A DNA stretch of 64,000 bases from an uncultured Bacillaceae bacterium (GCA_947497585.1 CANMHG010000001.1:1-64000), one strand, 5' to 3'. Positions 43,608-51,782 are shown, numbered from the stretch's first letter. The notes: generated by a model not told the origin, from the sequence alone. Translations and numbers: made by a program.

Positions 43608-44750
43608 TTGAAAAAGAAAGCAATTGTAATCGGTGCAGGAATCGGTGGCTTATGTACTGCTATCGCTTTACAAAATAAAGGTTGGGAGATTTCTATTTTT
43701 GACAAGGCTACTGCACTGAGTGAAGTAGGTGCGGGGATTGTATTGGCAGCTAATGCTCTACATGCTCTTGCTAGACTCGGGGTTGGCGACCTAGTTAGGA
43801 AAAGAGGAGCCTCTGTTGGGCGAGCAGAAATTCGTACATGGAAGGGAGAAATGCTAGTTGACTTTTCCACAGCAGAGCATACTGAAAGTTATCTTATCAA
43901 TAGAGGAATACTACAACAGATTTTATTGGATTCATTACAAGAAGGGACATCTATTCAGTTAAACACGTCTCTCGTAACCATAAATCAAAACGATGAGAAA
44001 GTTGAAGCGGTTCTCTCTAATGGAAATAAGGTAGTCGGGGATGTGCTTATCGGTGCGGACGGCTTTCATTCAGTGGTAAGAGAGCAATTATTTGGAGTAG
44101 GCGAACCTAGATATGGCGGATATACAGCTTTAAGAGGGATTTGCGATTTTACGGATTCAAATTACACAACAGAGCACGGTGGCGGTTTCGAGGCTTGGGG
44201 TCCTGGAAAAAGGTTCGGTTTCTCACATATCGGTCAAGGGAAGGTGTTTTGGTTTGCAGCGATAAACATGCCTCAAGGTATAGAAATCCCAAAAGGTGAG
44301 AGGAAAAAGGTAGCTTTACAAACTTTTGAAGGCTGGTATAACCCAATCGAAACTGTTATAAAAGCCACCGAAGAGTCAGCTATATTGCATCACGATATCT
44401 TTGACCGCAAACCAATAGTAAAATGGAGTAAAGGAAAAATAACATTGGTGGGAGATGCTGCCCACCCAATGCTTCCAAACTTAGGGCAAGGCGGAGCACA
44501 GGCAATGGAAGATGCAGTTGTTCTGGCTAACTGTTTGTCTACTTCTAATTCAGTTGCTGAATCATTACGAATCTTTGAAGAAAAAAGAATACCGCGTACA
44601 AGCAGAATTATCGTCCAATCAAGACGAATGGCTAGACTTGTTCAGATGGAAAATCCTATAGCGATAAAAGTAAGGAATCGAGTGTTTCAAACGATTCCAT
44701 CAAGTAAACTAGCGGAACGTTTAAGTTGGCTTGTTGATTATAAAGTGTAG
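43608..44750 (+). CDS. FAD-dependent monooxygenase (group A flavoprotein), 380 aa
   Basis: Three standard motifs: the N-terminal GAGIGGL dinucleotide fold (8-14), the DG motif IGADGFHSVVR (about 147-157) and the GD motif LVGDAAHPMLPNLGQGG (about 284-300). These define single-component aromatic or isoprenoid hydroxylases such as UbiH, salicylate hydroxylase and zeaxanthin epoxidase types. NAD(P)H and O2 are the likely cosubstrates; the organic substrate is unknown. TTG start at 43608 behind GGGGAGG. Closely spaced with the membrane pair upstream. Confidence 0.92.
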   Translation: MKKKAIVIGAGIGGLCTAIALQNKGWEISIFDKATALSEVGAGIVLAANALHALARLGVGDLVRKRGASVGRAEIRTWKGEMLVDFSTAEHTESYLINRGILQQILLDSLQEGTSIQLNTSLVTINQNDEKVEAVLSNGNKVVGDVLIGADGFHSVVREQLFGVGEPRYGGYTALRGICDFTDSNYTTEHGGGFEAWGPGKRFGFSHIGQGKVFWFAAINMPQGIEIPKGERKKVALQTFEGWYNPIETVIKATEESAILHHDIFDRKPIVKWSKGKITLVGDAAHPMLPNLGQGGAQAMEDAVVLANCLSTSNSVAESLRIFEEKRIPRTSRIIVQSRRMARLVQMENPIAIKVRNRVFQTIPSSKLAERLSWLVDYKV

Positions 44751-44833
44751 AGAGTTTTTTGACATTCACTTTGTTTATTGAGATGTTCTTAGGTTATCTT
44801 ATGAGGTAAGTATAGAGTAATGGAGGAAAGAGG

Positions 44834-45328
44834 ATGGGAATGATTGCAACATTTTTTAGGGTGCCGAACACACTATTGAACTTGATCAAAGCAGAACCAG
44901 ATCATATTGAAGTACTAGTATTGGATTCAGATGAAGTTCAAGATACAGCACTAGATTTAGATAAAGCTTGGCATGGTATTTATTTTCTTTTAACAGGTGA
45001 ACCAGATATAGATCAACCGATTGCTTCTTTTGTTGGAGAAGCCATCCTCGGGGGGACAGAAGTTGGTGAGGATTTTGGGTATGGACCCATGCGTTATCAT
45101 GAGCCAACAGATGTCCAGAATCTCTATCATGAATTACAAAAAGTATCTTTGACTGATCTCTCTGAGCGTTTTGATGTAAAGAAATTTAGTGAAAACAATA
45201 TTTATCCGATGTATCGTAAATGGAGTCAAGAAGATAAGGATTATTTACTAGAGAATTATGAATTTCTAGTAGCGTTTTACAAAAAAGCAGCTGAAGAACA
45301 GGAAGCCATTTTAGTAGTTATTGAATGA
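44834..45328 (+). CDS. DUF1877 (YfbM-type) protein, 164 aa
   Basis: Family features are MGMIATFFRVPNTLLNLI at the start, LDLDKAWHGIYFLLTG (the DKxWHxIHxLLTG-type motif), IGGTEVG-type EAILGGTEVGEDFGYGPMRYHEP and VKKFSENNIYPMYRKW. Soluble cytosolic protein of no known function. GGAGGAAAGAGG ribosome site. Monocistronic. Confidence 0.88.
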   Translation: MGMIATFFRVPNTLLNLIKAEPDHIEVLVLDSDEVQDTALDLDKAWHGIYFLLTGEPDIDQPIASFVGEAILGGTEVGEDFGYGPMRYHEPTDVQNLYHELQKVSLTDLSERFDVKKFSENNIYPMYRKWSQEDKDYLLENYEFLVAFYKKAAEEQEAILVVIE

Positions 45329-45436
45329 AAAAAAGCTAAGATTACTTCTATATCAATTTGACAGAAAACGAAGTATGATTAGCTTGATAGTCAACATGAT
45401 GTTATTGTCTAACAGACAAAGGGAGAGCTGAGTCAT

Positions 45437-45613
45437 ATGAATTTAGGTTTTGGGGAAATTGCTTTAATTGTATTCGTTGCATTGCTTCTATTTGGCCCAA
45501 AGAAACTACCAGAACTCGGTAAGGCAGCGGGTAAAACGTTAAGTGAATTTAAAAGAGCAACAAAAGGGATTATGGACGAGGAAGTAGACAAAAGCACTGA
45601 AAACAATAAATAG
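45437..45613 (+). CDS. tatA: Twin-arginine translocase subunit TatA, 58 aa
   Basis: Starts MNLGFGEIALIVFVALLLFGPKKLPELGKAAGKTL, the TatA hallmark: one membrane helix, the FGPKKLPELG hinge and an amphipathic helix, followed by a short acidic tail. TatA oligomers form the pore for folded proteins with twin-arginine signals. No tatC is adjacent, so it is an orphan copy that works with TatC encoded elsewhere. The start is preceded by GGGAGAG about 10 bp upstream. A terminator follows. Confidence 0.93.
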   Translation: MNLGFGEIALIVFVALLLFGPKKLPELGKAAGKTLSEFKRATKGIMDEEVDKSTENNK

Positions 45614-45626
45614 AATATTGGCTTAT

Positions 45627-45671
45627 GAAAGCATAGAATTTCAGGTAACCATGAAATTTTATGCTTTTTTT
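45627..45671 (+). terminator. Intrinsic terminator after tatA
   Basis: AAAGCATAGAATTTCA pairs with TGAAATTTTATGCTTT around GGTAACCA, followed by a T-run. Confidence 0.85.
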
Positions 45672-45797
45672 AAAATCGAAAAATGTCGAAAGAAAACGAA
45701 AAATACTTTACATTTAAAAGTATGTTCCAGGAAAAAGTAAGTTTAGTCCAGAAACATTTACAATTTAGATTTAGAAAAGGGAGTATGAAAGAAAAAA

Positions 45798-45971
45798 ATG
45801 AAACGTGAAAAAGATTATGTGAAGAGTATTCTTGGAGTAGATGTTAGGGCGCGTTCAAGAAATGACGTTGAGCCTGATTTTGACTCTTTTTCGAAACCAA
45901 TTATTCATAAACAAATAAATGGTTCTAAAGTGTATGTGCCCTTAGATGTTGAAAGATTATGGGGTAGGTAA
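45798..45971 (+). CDS. Small conserved-looking protein, 57 aa
   Basis: Begins MKREKDYVKSILGVDVRARSRNDVEPDF and ends YVPLDVERLWGR. Hydrophilic with no membrane part. AAAAGGGAG lies upstream, but at 14 bp from this ATG; a nearer ATG in another frame stops after a few codons. Codon use and the clean open frame suggest a real gene. Function unknown. Confidence 0.55.
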   Translation: MKREKDYVKSILGVDVRARSRNDVEPDFDSFSKPIIHKQINGSKVYVPLDVERLWGR

Positions 45972-46004
45972 CTATTCCTTATCACTATAAACTAAATGGT
46001 AAAA

Positions 46005-46033
46005 AGGCAATTATCTCTAAGTAGGTAATTGCC
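46005..46033 (-). terminator. Intrinsic terminator of the DUF1284 gene
   Basis: GGCAATTACCTAC-type stem pairs with the ATAATTGCC arm, followed on the minus strand by TTTTTACC. Confidence 0.7.
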
Positions 46034-46052
46034 GCTGGATTTTATGTCTTGG

Positions 46053-46475
46053 TTAATTAACCTCTCTTAAGCCCTTTCCTTCAAGGATGTCTTGAATTCC
46101 TTCTTCACAAACTCCATATGAACGCCAGTTACAGGTTTCACATACATGTTGGATATCGGAGGGTATGACATGCTTTTGAATGCTTGATTCAATTTCCTCC
46201 CATTTCAAAATTTGTCCAAGTTTTAGTCCCATTTTTTCTAAAATAGCAGCATCTCTGACATAAATATTATCATCTTCACAATGGTATGTATCAGGGTCAG
46301 AATCAGGGTATCTTTCACACAATTGATCAGGGCCTTCTACCAGTTGAACCAACGTTTTGGGATTTTCTCTTAAGTTTTGGTGTAAGCGAGTCATATTCTC
46401 CACATACTCTTCTGAATAACCCATACCACGATAGCCGAGAAGGCAAAATAAATGATGACCTCGTAGTTTATACAT
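46053..46475 (-). CDS. DUF1284 protein with conserved cysteines, 140 aa
   Basis: Begins YKLRGHHLFCLLGYRGMGYSEEYVENM, the DUF1284 start. Cysteines are spaced as a possible metal or Fe-S site: Cys in HHLFC, CERYP, TYHCED, and the cluster CETCNWRSYGVC. The family was noted as likely iron-sulfur binding, without known function. AAGGGGG ribosome site. Divergent from the MTA/SAH nucleosidase gene, with a dyad between them. Confidence 0.85.
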   Translation of the reverse strand: MYKLRGHHLFCLLGYRGMGYSEEYVENMTRLHQNLRENPKTLVQLVEGPDQLCERYPDSDPDTYHCEDDNIYVRDAAILEKMGLKLGQILKWEEIESSIQKHVIPSDIQHVCETCNWRSYGVCEEGIQDILEGKGLREVN

Positions 46476-46508
46476 AATTATCCCCCTTTTTCAAAGGTAT
46501 GTTTTAAC

Positions 46509-46535
46509 GTTAACTAAACTTTGTGTATAGTTAAC
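46509..46535. promoter_or_regulatory. Inverted repeat GTTAACTA-N11-TAGTTAAC
   Basis: Eight-bp perfect arms, with partial match continuing inward (AAC/GTA). It lies between the divergent DUF1284 gene (start 46475) and mtnN (start 46638), near where both promoters should be. No matching regulator gene is adjacent. Confidence 0.4.
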
Positions 46536-46637
46536 ACATTTATCATAACACAATCTATGAAACTTTATGAAAAGGAAAAATTAATTATTAGTCGAATTAA
46601 AGTTAGATACTAATTAAGTAGAGAGGAAAACGTAAAA

Positions 46638-47321
46638 ATGAAGAAGATAGGTATTATAGGAGCAATGCAAGTTGAAATAGATTTATTAATTGCTAGAATG
46701 AAAACTTATGAGGAGTTTACTATTGCAGGATTTCCATTCTATACGGGGACGTTATTTGGAAAAAATATTGTTCTAACACGATGTGGAGTTGGTAAGGTCA
46801 ATTCAGCAGCATGTACACAAGTCTTAATTGACCGCTTTAATGTGGAATGTATTATAAACACTGGAATAGCAGGAAGCTTAAAAAGTGAGATTAAAATTCT
46901 AGACTTAGTTATTTCTTCAGATGTCACACATCATGACGTTAGAAAAGCCCAAATGAAAAATTTATTCCCTTTCAAAGAATCGTTTATTGCAAATAATAGT
47001 TTGGTAGAACTTGCTAAGAAGGCTTGTGAAATGTTAGATGTAAAACCTAATTACCATTTTGGAAGAATTGTTAGTGGTGAGGGTTTTGTAAGCGATACTA
47101 GATTAAAAGATAAGTTAATAAATGATTACTCACCTGCATGTGTAGAAATGGAAGGCTCTGCAATTGGGCATGTGGCTTTTATAAACAATATTCCGTTTCT
47201 AATTCTCAGATGCATTTCAGATCAAGCTGATGAAGATGCAGCGATGTTGTATGAACATTTTGAGGAACTAGCAGCCAATCAATCAGCAGCTGTTGTATTA
47301 GAAATGATTAAGATGATGTGA
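46638..47321 (+). CDS. mtnN: 5'-methylthioadenosine/S-adenosylhomocysteine nucleosidase, 227 aa
   Basis: MTAN features: IGIIGAMQVEIDLL with catalytic-type Glu13, NTGIAGSL, VSGEGFVSD, ACVEMEGSAIGHVAF and ILRCISDQAD with the catalytic Asp. It cleaves adenine from methylthioadenosine and S-adenosylhomocysteine in methionine salvage. Residues around the substrate pocket differ from the standard Bacillus protein (for example THHDVRKAQMKNLFPF), so it may be a second copy with a shifted preference. Its stop overlaps the longer frame of the next gene. Confidence 0.88.
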   Translation: MKKIGIIGAMQVEIDLLIARMKTYEEFTIAGFPFYTGTLFGKNIVLTRCGVGKVNSAACTQVLIDRFNVECIINTGIAGSLKSEIKILDLVISSDVTHHDVRKAQMKNLFPFKESFIANNSLVELAKKACEMLDVKPNYHFGRIVSGEGFVSDTRLKDKLINDYSPACVEMEGSAIGHVAFINNIPFLILRCISDQADEDAAMLYEHFEELAANQSAAVVLEMIKMM

Positions 47322-47350
47322 TACAAAATACCAATAGGGAGAAATTAAGT

Positions 47351-48175
47351 ATGGAAATCATCACTAATAAAGGAAGTATTCATTATAAAGTCTATGGAGA
47401 AGGCTTTCCACTTATCATATTACATGCTATGGGAACAGATTACCGTTCAATGAAGGCATGGCTAGAGCCAATATTCACCCGATTAGATGGCTTTAAAAGA
47501 GTTTATGTAGATATTCCAGCACATGGAGGAAGCAAAATTGATGATACTGTGAAGTCAACGGAGGATATCCTTGCTAGTGTACTAGACTTCATTGATCAGA
47601 TGGATTTTAATGAATACTCAATCATCGGCCACTCCTACGGAGGATATTTAGCACAAGGGATTGTTCATAGGAGATCACATCAAGTTAAAGGTATATGTCT
47701 AATAGCACCAGCCTTGCATATTAAGGAAAGAACCTTACCTGAAAAGAAGGTATTTCGTTCGTGCAATCACTTCCTTGATCATTTGGATGCTGAAGTTAGA
47801 GCTGCATATGAACTACTTATGGTTGTTCAGAATGAACTAACTCTTAACCGTTTCGTTGAAGAGGTTCAGCCAGGAAGACTACTTGCGAACAGGACGTTTT
47901 TAGCTTCAAACTGGAGAGATTGGGGATACTTCTTATCAGACCCTCCTTTTATACAGGAGGATAATATGCCTCAGTCTATGCTTATTATTGTCGGTAAACA
48001 AGATGCCATTTGTGGTTATAAGGATCAATTAACACTCATTGAAAAATTTACACACTCATCAAATATTATTTTAGACCGGGCTGGTCACATGCTGCCGATT
48101 GAGAAACGGGAGATTGTTCAAGAACTTGTAATTGATTGGCTGATTTCAAACCAGAGTGAATGGGGAGGCTGCTAA
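47351..48175 (+). CDS. Alpha/beta hydrolase, 274 aa
   Basis: I start at ATG 47351 behind AGGGAG, giving MEIITNKGSIHYKVYGEGFPLIILHAMG. The nucleophile elbow is GHSYGG, the acid Asp is in GKQDAICG, and the His is in AGHMLP, so the catalytic triad is complete. The substrate is not inferable; esterase and C-C hydrolase relatives look alike. It follows mtnN by 29 bp, probably in one transcript, and ends at a bidirectional terminator. Confidence 0.88.
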   Translation: MEIITNKGSIHYKVYGEGFPLIILHAMGTDYRSMKAWLEPIFTRLDGFKRVYVDIPAHGGSKIDDTVKSTEDILASVLDFIDQMDFNEYSIIGHSYGGYLAQGIVHRRSHQVKGICLIAPALHIKERTLPEKKVFRSCNHFLDHLDAEVRAAYELLMVVQNELTLNRFVEEVQPGRLLANRTFLASNWRDWGYFLSDPPFIQEDNMPQSMLIIVGKQDAICGYKDQLTLIEKFTHSSNIILDRAGHMLPIEKREIVQELVIDWLISNQSEWGGC

Positions 48176-48182
48176 CAACGGA

Positions 48183-48213
48183 TAATCCCCCTACGGTAAC
48201 TTCATAGTTCGTA
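48183..48213. terminator. Bidirectional terminator
   Basis: ATCCCCCTACG pairs with CGTAGGGGGAA across a 14-nt loop. It separates convergent hydrolase and SDR genes. Confidence 0.8.
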
Positions 48214-48225
48214 GGGGGAATTATA

Positions 48226-49152
48226 TTAAGAAGCGGTGAATTGACCACCATTAACATGAAGTGTCTGCCCCGTTACGAAGCGTGAATCATCCGAAGCAAG
48301 GTAAACAAAAGTAGGGGCTATCTCAAAAGGTTGACCCTGACGATCCATCGGATTTCCAGCAAGTGGTACTTGGTCAGCAGAGAAACTGGAAGGGATGAGT
48401 GGGGTCCAGAACTTCCCGGGTGCAACTGCATTCACACGAATTCCATCCTTCACTAAGTTGTTGGCCAATGCCCGAGTAAATCCTACGTTTGCTGCCTTTG
48501 TTGCTGTGTAATCAATTAATTGTTCATATCCAACATAAGCCACAACTGAAGCGGTATTAATGATAGAACTACCTGCTTTTAAGTATTTAAGTGCTGCTCT
48601 AGTAGTGTAAAAATGTGAATAAATGTTAACCTTAAATGTGTCGTCAAACTGCTCATCTGTTATATCAAGAAGGCTTAATTGTTGAAACTGGATACCAACA
48701 TGGTTACATAACACATCCAACTTTCCAAAAGCTTGGATTGTTTTTTCAACTATATCTACACATTGCTTTTTCTGTCTTAAATCACCAGGCAGCAATAGAC
48801 ATCTCTTACCTAGTTCTTCTATCCGGTTCTTCGTCCGGGTTGCATCCTCGTGCTCATCCAAATATGCAATCGCTATATCTGCACCTTCTTTAGCAAATGC
48901 AATGGCAACTGCAGCACCCATACCACTATCTCCACCTGTTATAAGCGCCACTTTCCCTTTTAGTTTTCCACTACCTGTATAATTTGGATTTTCGATGATT
49001 GGTCGAGGGACCATTAGGCTCTCTGCTCCTGGTTGACGAACTTGACGCTGTTCAGGAACAGTTAGAGCAACTTCTTCATACTTAGTGATTTTTCCATAAT
49101 TCGGGTACATCGGATACTCTTGATGATTCTGATTGCTTTTGTCTTTGGACAT
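48226..49152 (-). CDS. Short-chain dehydrogenase/reductase (GS39-like), 308 aa
   Basis: A 50-residue N-terminal extension ([26 protein letters not shown]) precedes the SDR core. The cofactor loop is TGGDSGMG, then LCNHVG (usually NNAG), catalytic Ser in SIINTAS and YTATK with Tyr and Lys, and it ends [11 protein letters not shown]. The extension and motifs match the general-stress SDRs of Bacillus (YdaD/YhxD type). AGGAGG site. It probably reduces or oxidises a small carbonyl or alcohol during stress. Confidence 0.9.
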   Translation of the reverse strand: MSKDKSNQNHQEYPMYPNYGKITKYEEVALTVPEQRQVRQPGAESLMVPRPIIENPNYTGSGKLKGKVALITGGDSGMGAAVAIAFAKEGADIAIAYLDEHEDATRTKNRIEELGKRCLLLPGDLRQKKQCVDIVEKTIQAFGKLDVLCNHVGIQFQQLSLLDITDEQFDDTFKVNIYSHFYTTRAALKYLKAGSSIINTASVVAYVGYEQLIDYTATKAANVGFTRALANNLVKDGIRVNAVAPGKFWTPLIPSSFSADQVPLAGNPMDRQGQPFEIAPTFVYLASDDSRFVTGQTLHVNGGQFTAS

Positions 49153-49289
49153 TCGGTATCCTCCTAGAAAAGTTCATTCCGAATTACATTATGTAACATG
49201 GGCTAATGAAGTGCCTGGCCGAGCAAAAGTGTCAAAAGATGAAAAGATTGAATATTGTAGGAAGGAAATTAAGTCAGAGGGGGATTCGT

Positions 49290-49469
49290 ATGCAAGCCGC
49301 TGGTTATCAACTGAATTGGGAAGTAAAACTAATGCTACTCAACCAATCGAATGAAAAAGAAGTTATTTTATATAATGCAAACCCTTATTATTTTAAAATT
49401 TCTAAAATCGGTTTTAGGCCGCCGTACTATTGTAATCCAAGATATGAACAGTACTACTCGGTTATCTAA
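49290..49469 (+). CDS. Small hypothetical protein, 59 aa
   Basis: ATG at 49290 has AGGGGG about 8 bp upstream (frame open further up). Sequence: MQAAGYQLNWEVKLMLLNQS, then a Tyr-rich C-terminal half (YNANPYYFKISKIGFRPPYYCNPRYEQYY). No membrane segment. The Tyr/Pro/Asn-rich tail is reminiscent of spore-coat proteins, but this is composition only. A terminator follows. Confidence 0.5.
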   Translation: MQAAGYQLNWEVKLMLLNQSNEKEVILYNANPYYFKISKIGFRPPYYCNPRYEQYYSVI

Positions 49470-49502
49470 GAGGCAAACTTAACATACTTTATCTATACTA
49501 TT

Positions 49503-49528
49503 ATCCCTTTATTAAGGGATTTTTTTAT
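49503..49528 (+). terminator. Intrinsic terminator
   Basis: ATCCCTTTATTAAGGGAT hairpin followed by TTTTTTATTTT. Confidence 0.85.
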
Positions 49529-49563
49529 TTTATGAGATGGTAGGAATTGGTACATTTCCGTGG

Positions 49564-49589
49564 AATTTTATAATATCCTGTATTAATAG
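49564..49589 (+). promoter_or_regulatory. Shared promoter-like motif, copy 1
   Basis: ATTTTATAATATCCTGTATTA, 36 bp before the isochorismatase-like gene. Close relatives occur at 50543, 51642 and 52693, each just before a separate transcription unit. Confidence 0.5.
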
Positions 49590-49624
49590 ATAAAGTAAGG
49601 TTTTCTTTTAGGGAGGAAGAGAGT

Positions 49625-50182
49625 ATGTCAAAAACAGCTGTTCTTGTGATTGATGCACAAGTAGGCATCATTGAAGGCCCCTCGATTGGACCTGTTTTTA
49701 AAAAGGTACAAGTCCTTGGGGTGATGAAAAATGTAATTGAAAGAGCAAGAGAAAAAAATGTACCTGTAATTTATGTACAAGATTTAGATGTAGGAGCTGA
49801 CATTCCTGCAGAGCAAGAGATCCATCCAACCATTGCTCCTTTAGAATCAGAATTGGTCATTCAAAAGACAGCAACCAATGCCTTTTATATGACTACTCTC
49901 ACAGAAACCCTAAAAGAGTTAGATGTTGAACATTTAGTGATTGTTGGATGTAAGACGGAGTATTGTGTAGATACAACATCAAGAAGTGCAACGGTCCTTG
50001 GATTTGATGTTACGTTAGTTGCGGATGGTCATTCAACTACTGATAATAAAGTATTATCTGCTGAGCAAATCATTGCACACCACAACTGCAATTTACATGG
50101 ACTAGATAATATTAGTCACTTTGTTTTAGTTAGAGATTCAAATGAGTCTATTTTTGAACATAAGCATTTGGAGTATAAATAA
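49625..50182 (+). CDS. Isochorismatase-family cysteine hydrolase, 185 aa
   Basis: Catalytic set visible: Asp10 in LVIDAQVG, Lys in IQKTATNAF and Cys in VGCKTEYCVDTTSRSA. Such enzymes hydrolyse amides (nicotinamidase-like, carbamoyl) or isochorismate. The C-terminus has an extra LDNISHFVLV segment. The substrate is unknown. GGAGG site, own promoter-like motif. Confidence 0.9.
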   Translation: MSKTAVLVIDAQVGIIEGPSIGPVFKKVQVLGVMKNVIERAREKNVPVIYVQDLDVGADIPAEQEIHPTIAPLESELVIQKTATNAFYMTTLTETLKELDVEHLVIVGCKTEYCVDTTSRSATVLGFDVTLVADGHSTTDNKVLSAEQIIAHHNCNLHGLDNISHFVLVRDSNESIFEHKHLEYK

Positions 50183-50223
50183 AGGGAAATGTGTGAAAGG
50201 GTTGCCACTAGGTAGCTCGTTTT

Positions 50224-50339
50224 CGAAGTCTGAATGAGGTATGAATTCGGACTTCAACTCGTACAAACGCAGAATCGAAGTCTGGATAATGCATGGATTC
50301 GGACTTCAACTCGCACAAGCGCAGAATCGAAGTCTGGAT
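50224..50339. repeat. Second 52-bp hairpin-linker array (2.2 units)
   Basis: CGAAGTC recurs at 50224, 50276 and 50328, so the period is 52 bp. Each unit has a hairpin of about 31 nt (GAAGTCTGGAT...ATTCGGACTTC) and a linker of about 21 nt (AACTCGCACAAGCGCAGAAT). Aligned without gaps to a unit of the 12884 array in the same phase it shares about half its bases, and the hairpin falls in the same place. Confidence 0.85.
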
Positions 50340-50345
50340 AATGCA

Positions 50346-50498
50346 ATGATTCTAACTGGAGCTTTGCTCGCAAAAATAGCACCTGAACAAATGGCGTTGC
50401 TTTCTGGACTGCTAATAACAGTTCCAGCATTAATTATAGGCTACGGGATCCTAAAATCAGGAACACCTCAATCAGAACTAGTCGAAAAAAATATGTAA
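50346..50498 (+). CDS. Small membrane peptide or 3' remnant, 50 aa
   Basis: From the ATG at 50346 the product is MILTGALLAKIAPEQMALLS followed by a membrane helix (LLITVPALIIGYGIL) and a polar tail. The frame continues upstream through the 52-bp repeats to 50241, and no ribosome site is seen at any start. It looks like the end of a gene whose front was replaced by the repeat array. A native small gene cannot be excluded. Confidence 0.35.
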   Translation: MILTGALLAKIAPEQMALLSGLLITVPALIIGYGILKSGTPQSELVEKNM

Positions 50499-50542
50499 GT
50501 TTTCCTAGATAATTTCCTGTTATTAAATAATGCAAAAAAGTT

Positions 50543-50567
50543 CATTTTATAGTATCCTGTATATAAG
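50543..50567 (+). promoter_or_regulatory. Shared promoter-like motif, copy 2
   Basis: CATTTTATAGTATCCTGTAT, seven bases before the manganese riboswitch. Same word as at 49564 and 51642. Confidence 0.5.
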
Positions 50568-50573
50568 TGAATA

Positions 50574-50697
50574 GAGACCTCCTAAAGGGGAGTAGCTTTT
50601 ACGGCAAGGATCGTCATTACGGAGTATACCTCCCGGCCTTGTTGGCAAAATTAATTGTTAGCGAGACCTTTATCAATCCTGTATTGATAAGGTCTTT
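50574..50697 (+). promoter_or_regulatory. yybP-ykoY Mn2+ riboswitch with terminator
   Basis: AAAGGGGAGTAGC at the 5' side, TCGTCATTACGG and CCCGGCC in the middle, and GTTAGCGAGACCTTT at the 3' side are the defining segments. AAAGG pairs with CCTTT to close the aptamer. A terminator follows at once (AGACCTTTATCAA...TTGATAAGGTCT, then TTTTTA; 50664-50697) and shares the CCTTTAT strand, so Mn2+ binding should prevent termination. Downstream is an alpha/beta hydrolase. Confidence 0.93.
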
Positions 50698-50758
50698 TTA
50701 TAATGAATAATTACGAGAAAAAAATTTTCTCATCAACTAGTGCATTCAGGAGGACAAG

Positions 50759-51562
50759 ATGCTTTATTATAAAACATATGAACTAAGTGCTAAACAGGAC
50801 TGGGTTGTATTTATCCATGGAGCTGGTGGAAGTTCGTCCATTTGGTATAAACAGTTGAGAGAATTTAAAAAACATTTTAATATACTGTTAATTGATTTAA
50901 GAGGACATGGAAAATCAAAGGACCAAAAGATGCTAGGCAAAAACTATTCTTTTAAAGAAGTAAGCCTAGATATTTTAGAGGTTATTAATCATTTGCAAAT
51001 TAAATCTGCCCACTTTATTGGAATTTCACTTGGAACAATCTTAATTCGTAATATTGCTGAGATTGATCCTTCTAAGGTGAAATCGATGGTATTAGGTGGA
51101 GCCGTGATTCGCTTAAATACTCGTGTGAAAACACTCATAGCGTTAGGTAATTTAGGTAAGAAGCTAATCCCATATATGTGGTTATATAAATTTTTTGCGT
51201 GGTGTTTAATGCCTAAAAAGCGACATGTAGAATCTAGGTTATTATTTGTTAATCAAGCAAAAAAACTATGTCAAAAAGAATTTATTAAGTGGTTCAAGCT
51301 TACAACAGATGTTGCTCCATTATTGGTTCATTTTGAAGAAAATAAAATCACAACACCGACTCTTTATATCATGGGGAAAGAAGATTACATGTTCTTACTT
51401 CCTGTGGAAGAAACAGTTAAGAAAAGTCCAAATGCAAAACTCGAAATTATTGAAGACAGTGGACATGTTTGTAATGTCGACCAACCTGAGAAATTTAATG
51501 AGATAGCTATTAATTATTTAACTAGTTTCAAGGATAATAAAAATACAATTGAGGCTGTTTAA
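50759..51562 (+). CDS. Alpha/beta hydrolase under Mn2+ riboswitch, 267 aa
   Basis: Core features: WVVFIHGAGGSSSIWYKQ oxyanion region, LLIDLRGHGKSKD, nucleophile elbow GISLGT with Ser, acid Asp in MGKEDYMF, and His in SGHVCNVDQPEKF, so the triad is complete. A cap of about 70 residues with basic helices (GNLGKKLIPYMWLYKFF) covers the middle. The substrate is unknown. AGGAGG site 8 bp upstream. Control by a manganese riboswitch is unexpected for this family, since known targets are metal exporters and TerC proteins. Confidence 0.9.
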   Translation: MLYYKTYELSAKQDWVVFIHGAGGSSSIWYKQLREFKKHFNILLIDLRGHGKSKDQKMLGKNYSFKEVSLDILEVINHLQIKSAHFIGISLGTILIRNIAEIDPSKVKSMVLGGAVIRLNTRVKTLIALGNLGKKLIPYMWLYKFFAWCLMPKKRHVESRLLFVNQAKKLCQKEFIKWFKLTTDVAPLLVHFEENKITTPTLYIMGKEDYMFLLPVEETVKKSPNAKLEIIEDSGHVCNVDQPEKFNEIAINYLTSFKDNKNTIEAV

Positions 51563-51565
51563 TTA

Positions 51566-51593
51566 GGAGTGGAGGAATTCCACTCTTTTTTTG
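51566..51593 (+). terminator. Intrinsic terminator after hydrolase gene
   Basis: GAGTGG pairs with CCACTC around AGGAATT, followed by seven Ts. Confidence 0.9.
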
Positions 51594-51641
51594 TGTTTCG
51601 TATTGACTACTTTGCTAAAAAATTAGTAATGAAAGATTGTC

Positions 51642-51667
51642 CATTTTATAGTACGCTATTTAGTAAG
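51642..51667 (+). promoter_or_regulatory. Shared promoter-like motif, copy 3
   Basis: CATTTTATAGTACGCTATTT, 17 bp before the c-di-GMP riboswitch. The first 12 bases are identical to copy 2. Confidence 0.5.
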
Positions 51668-51683
51668 GGAATTTTGATTCTAG

Positions 51684-51764
51684 TTAAATAGCAAACTTAT
51701 CGAAAGGTAAGGACGCAAAGCTATGGGTCTAACGTGAGGAAAACACTATGATTGCCAGGTTACC
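51684..51764 (+). promoter_or_regulatory. Cyclic di-GMP-I (GEMM-I) riboswitch
   Basis: Landmarks in order: GCAAAC, a stem capped by a GAAA tetraloop, GGACGCAAAGC, GGGTCTAA, a second stem, then CTATGATTGCCAGGTTACC. This is the GEMM-I core that binds c-di-GMP. The AAGGAGG site of the next gene (51765-51771) directly follows the aptamer, and no terminator is seen, so control is probably at translation. Confidence 0.95.
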
Positions 51765-51782
51765 AAGGAGGAACTATACACC

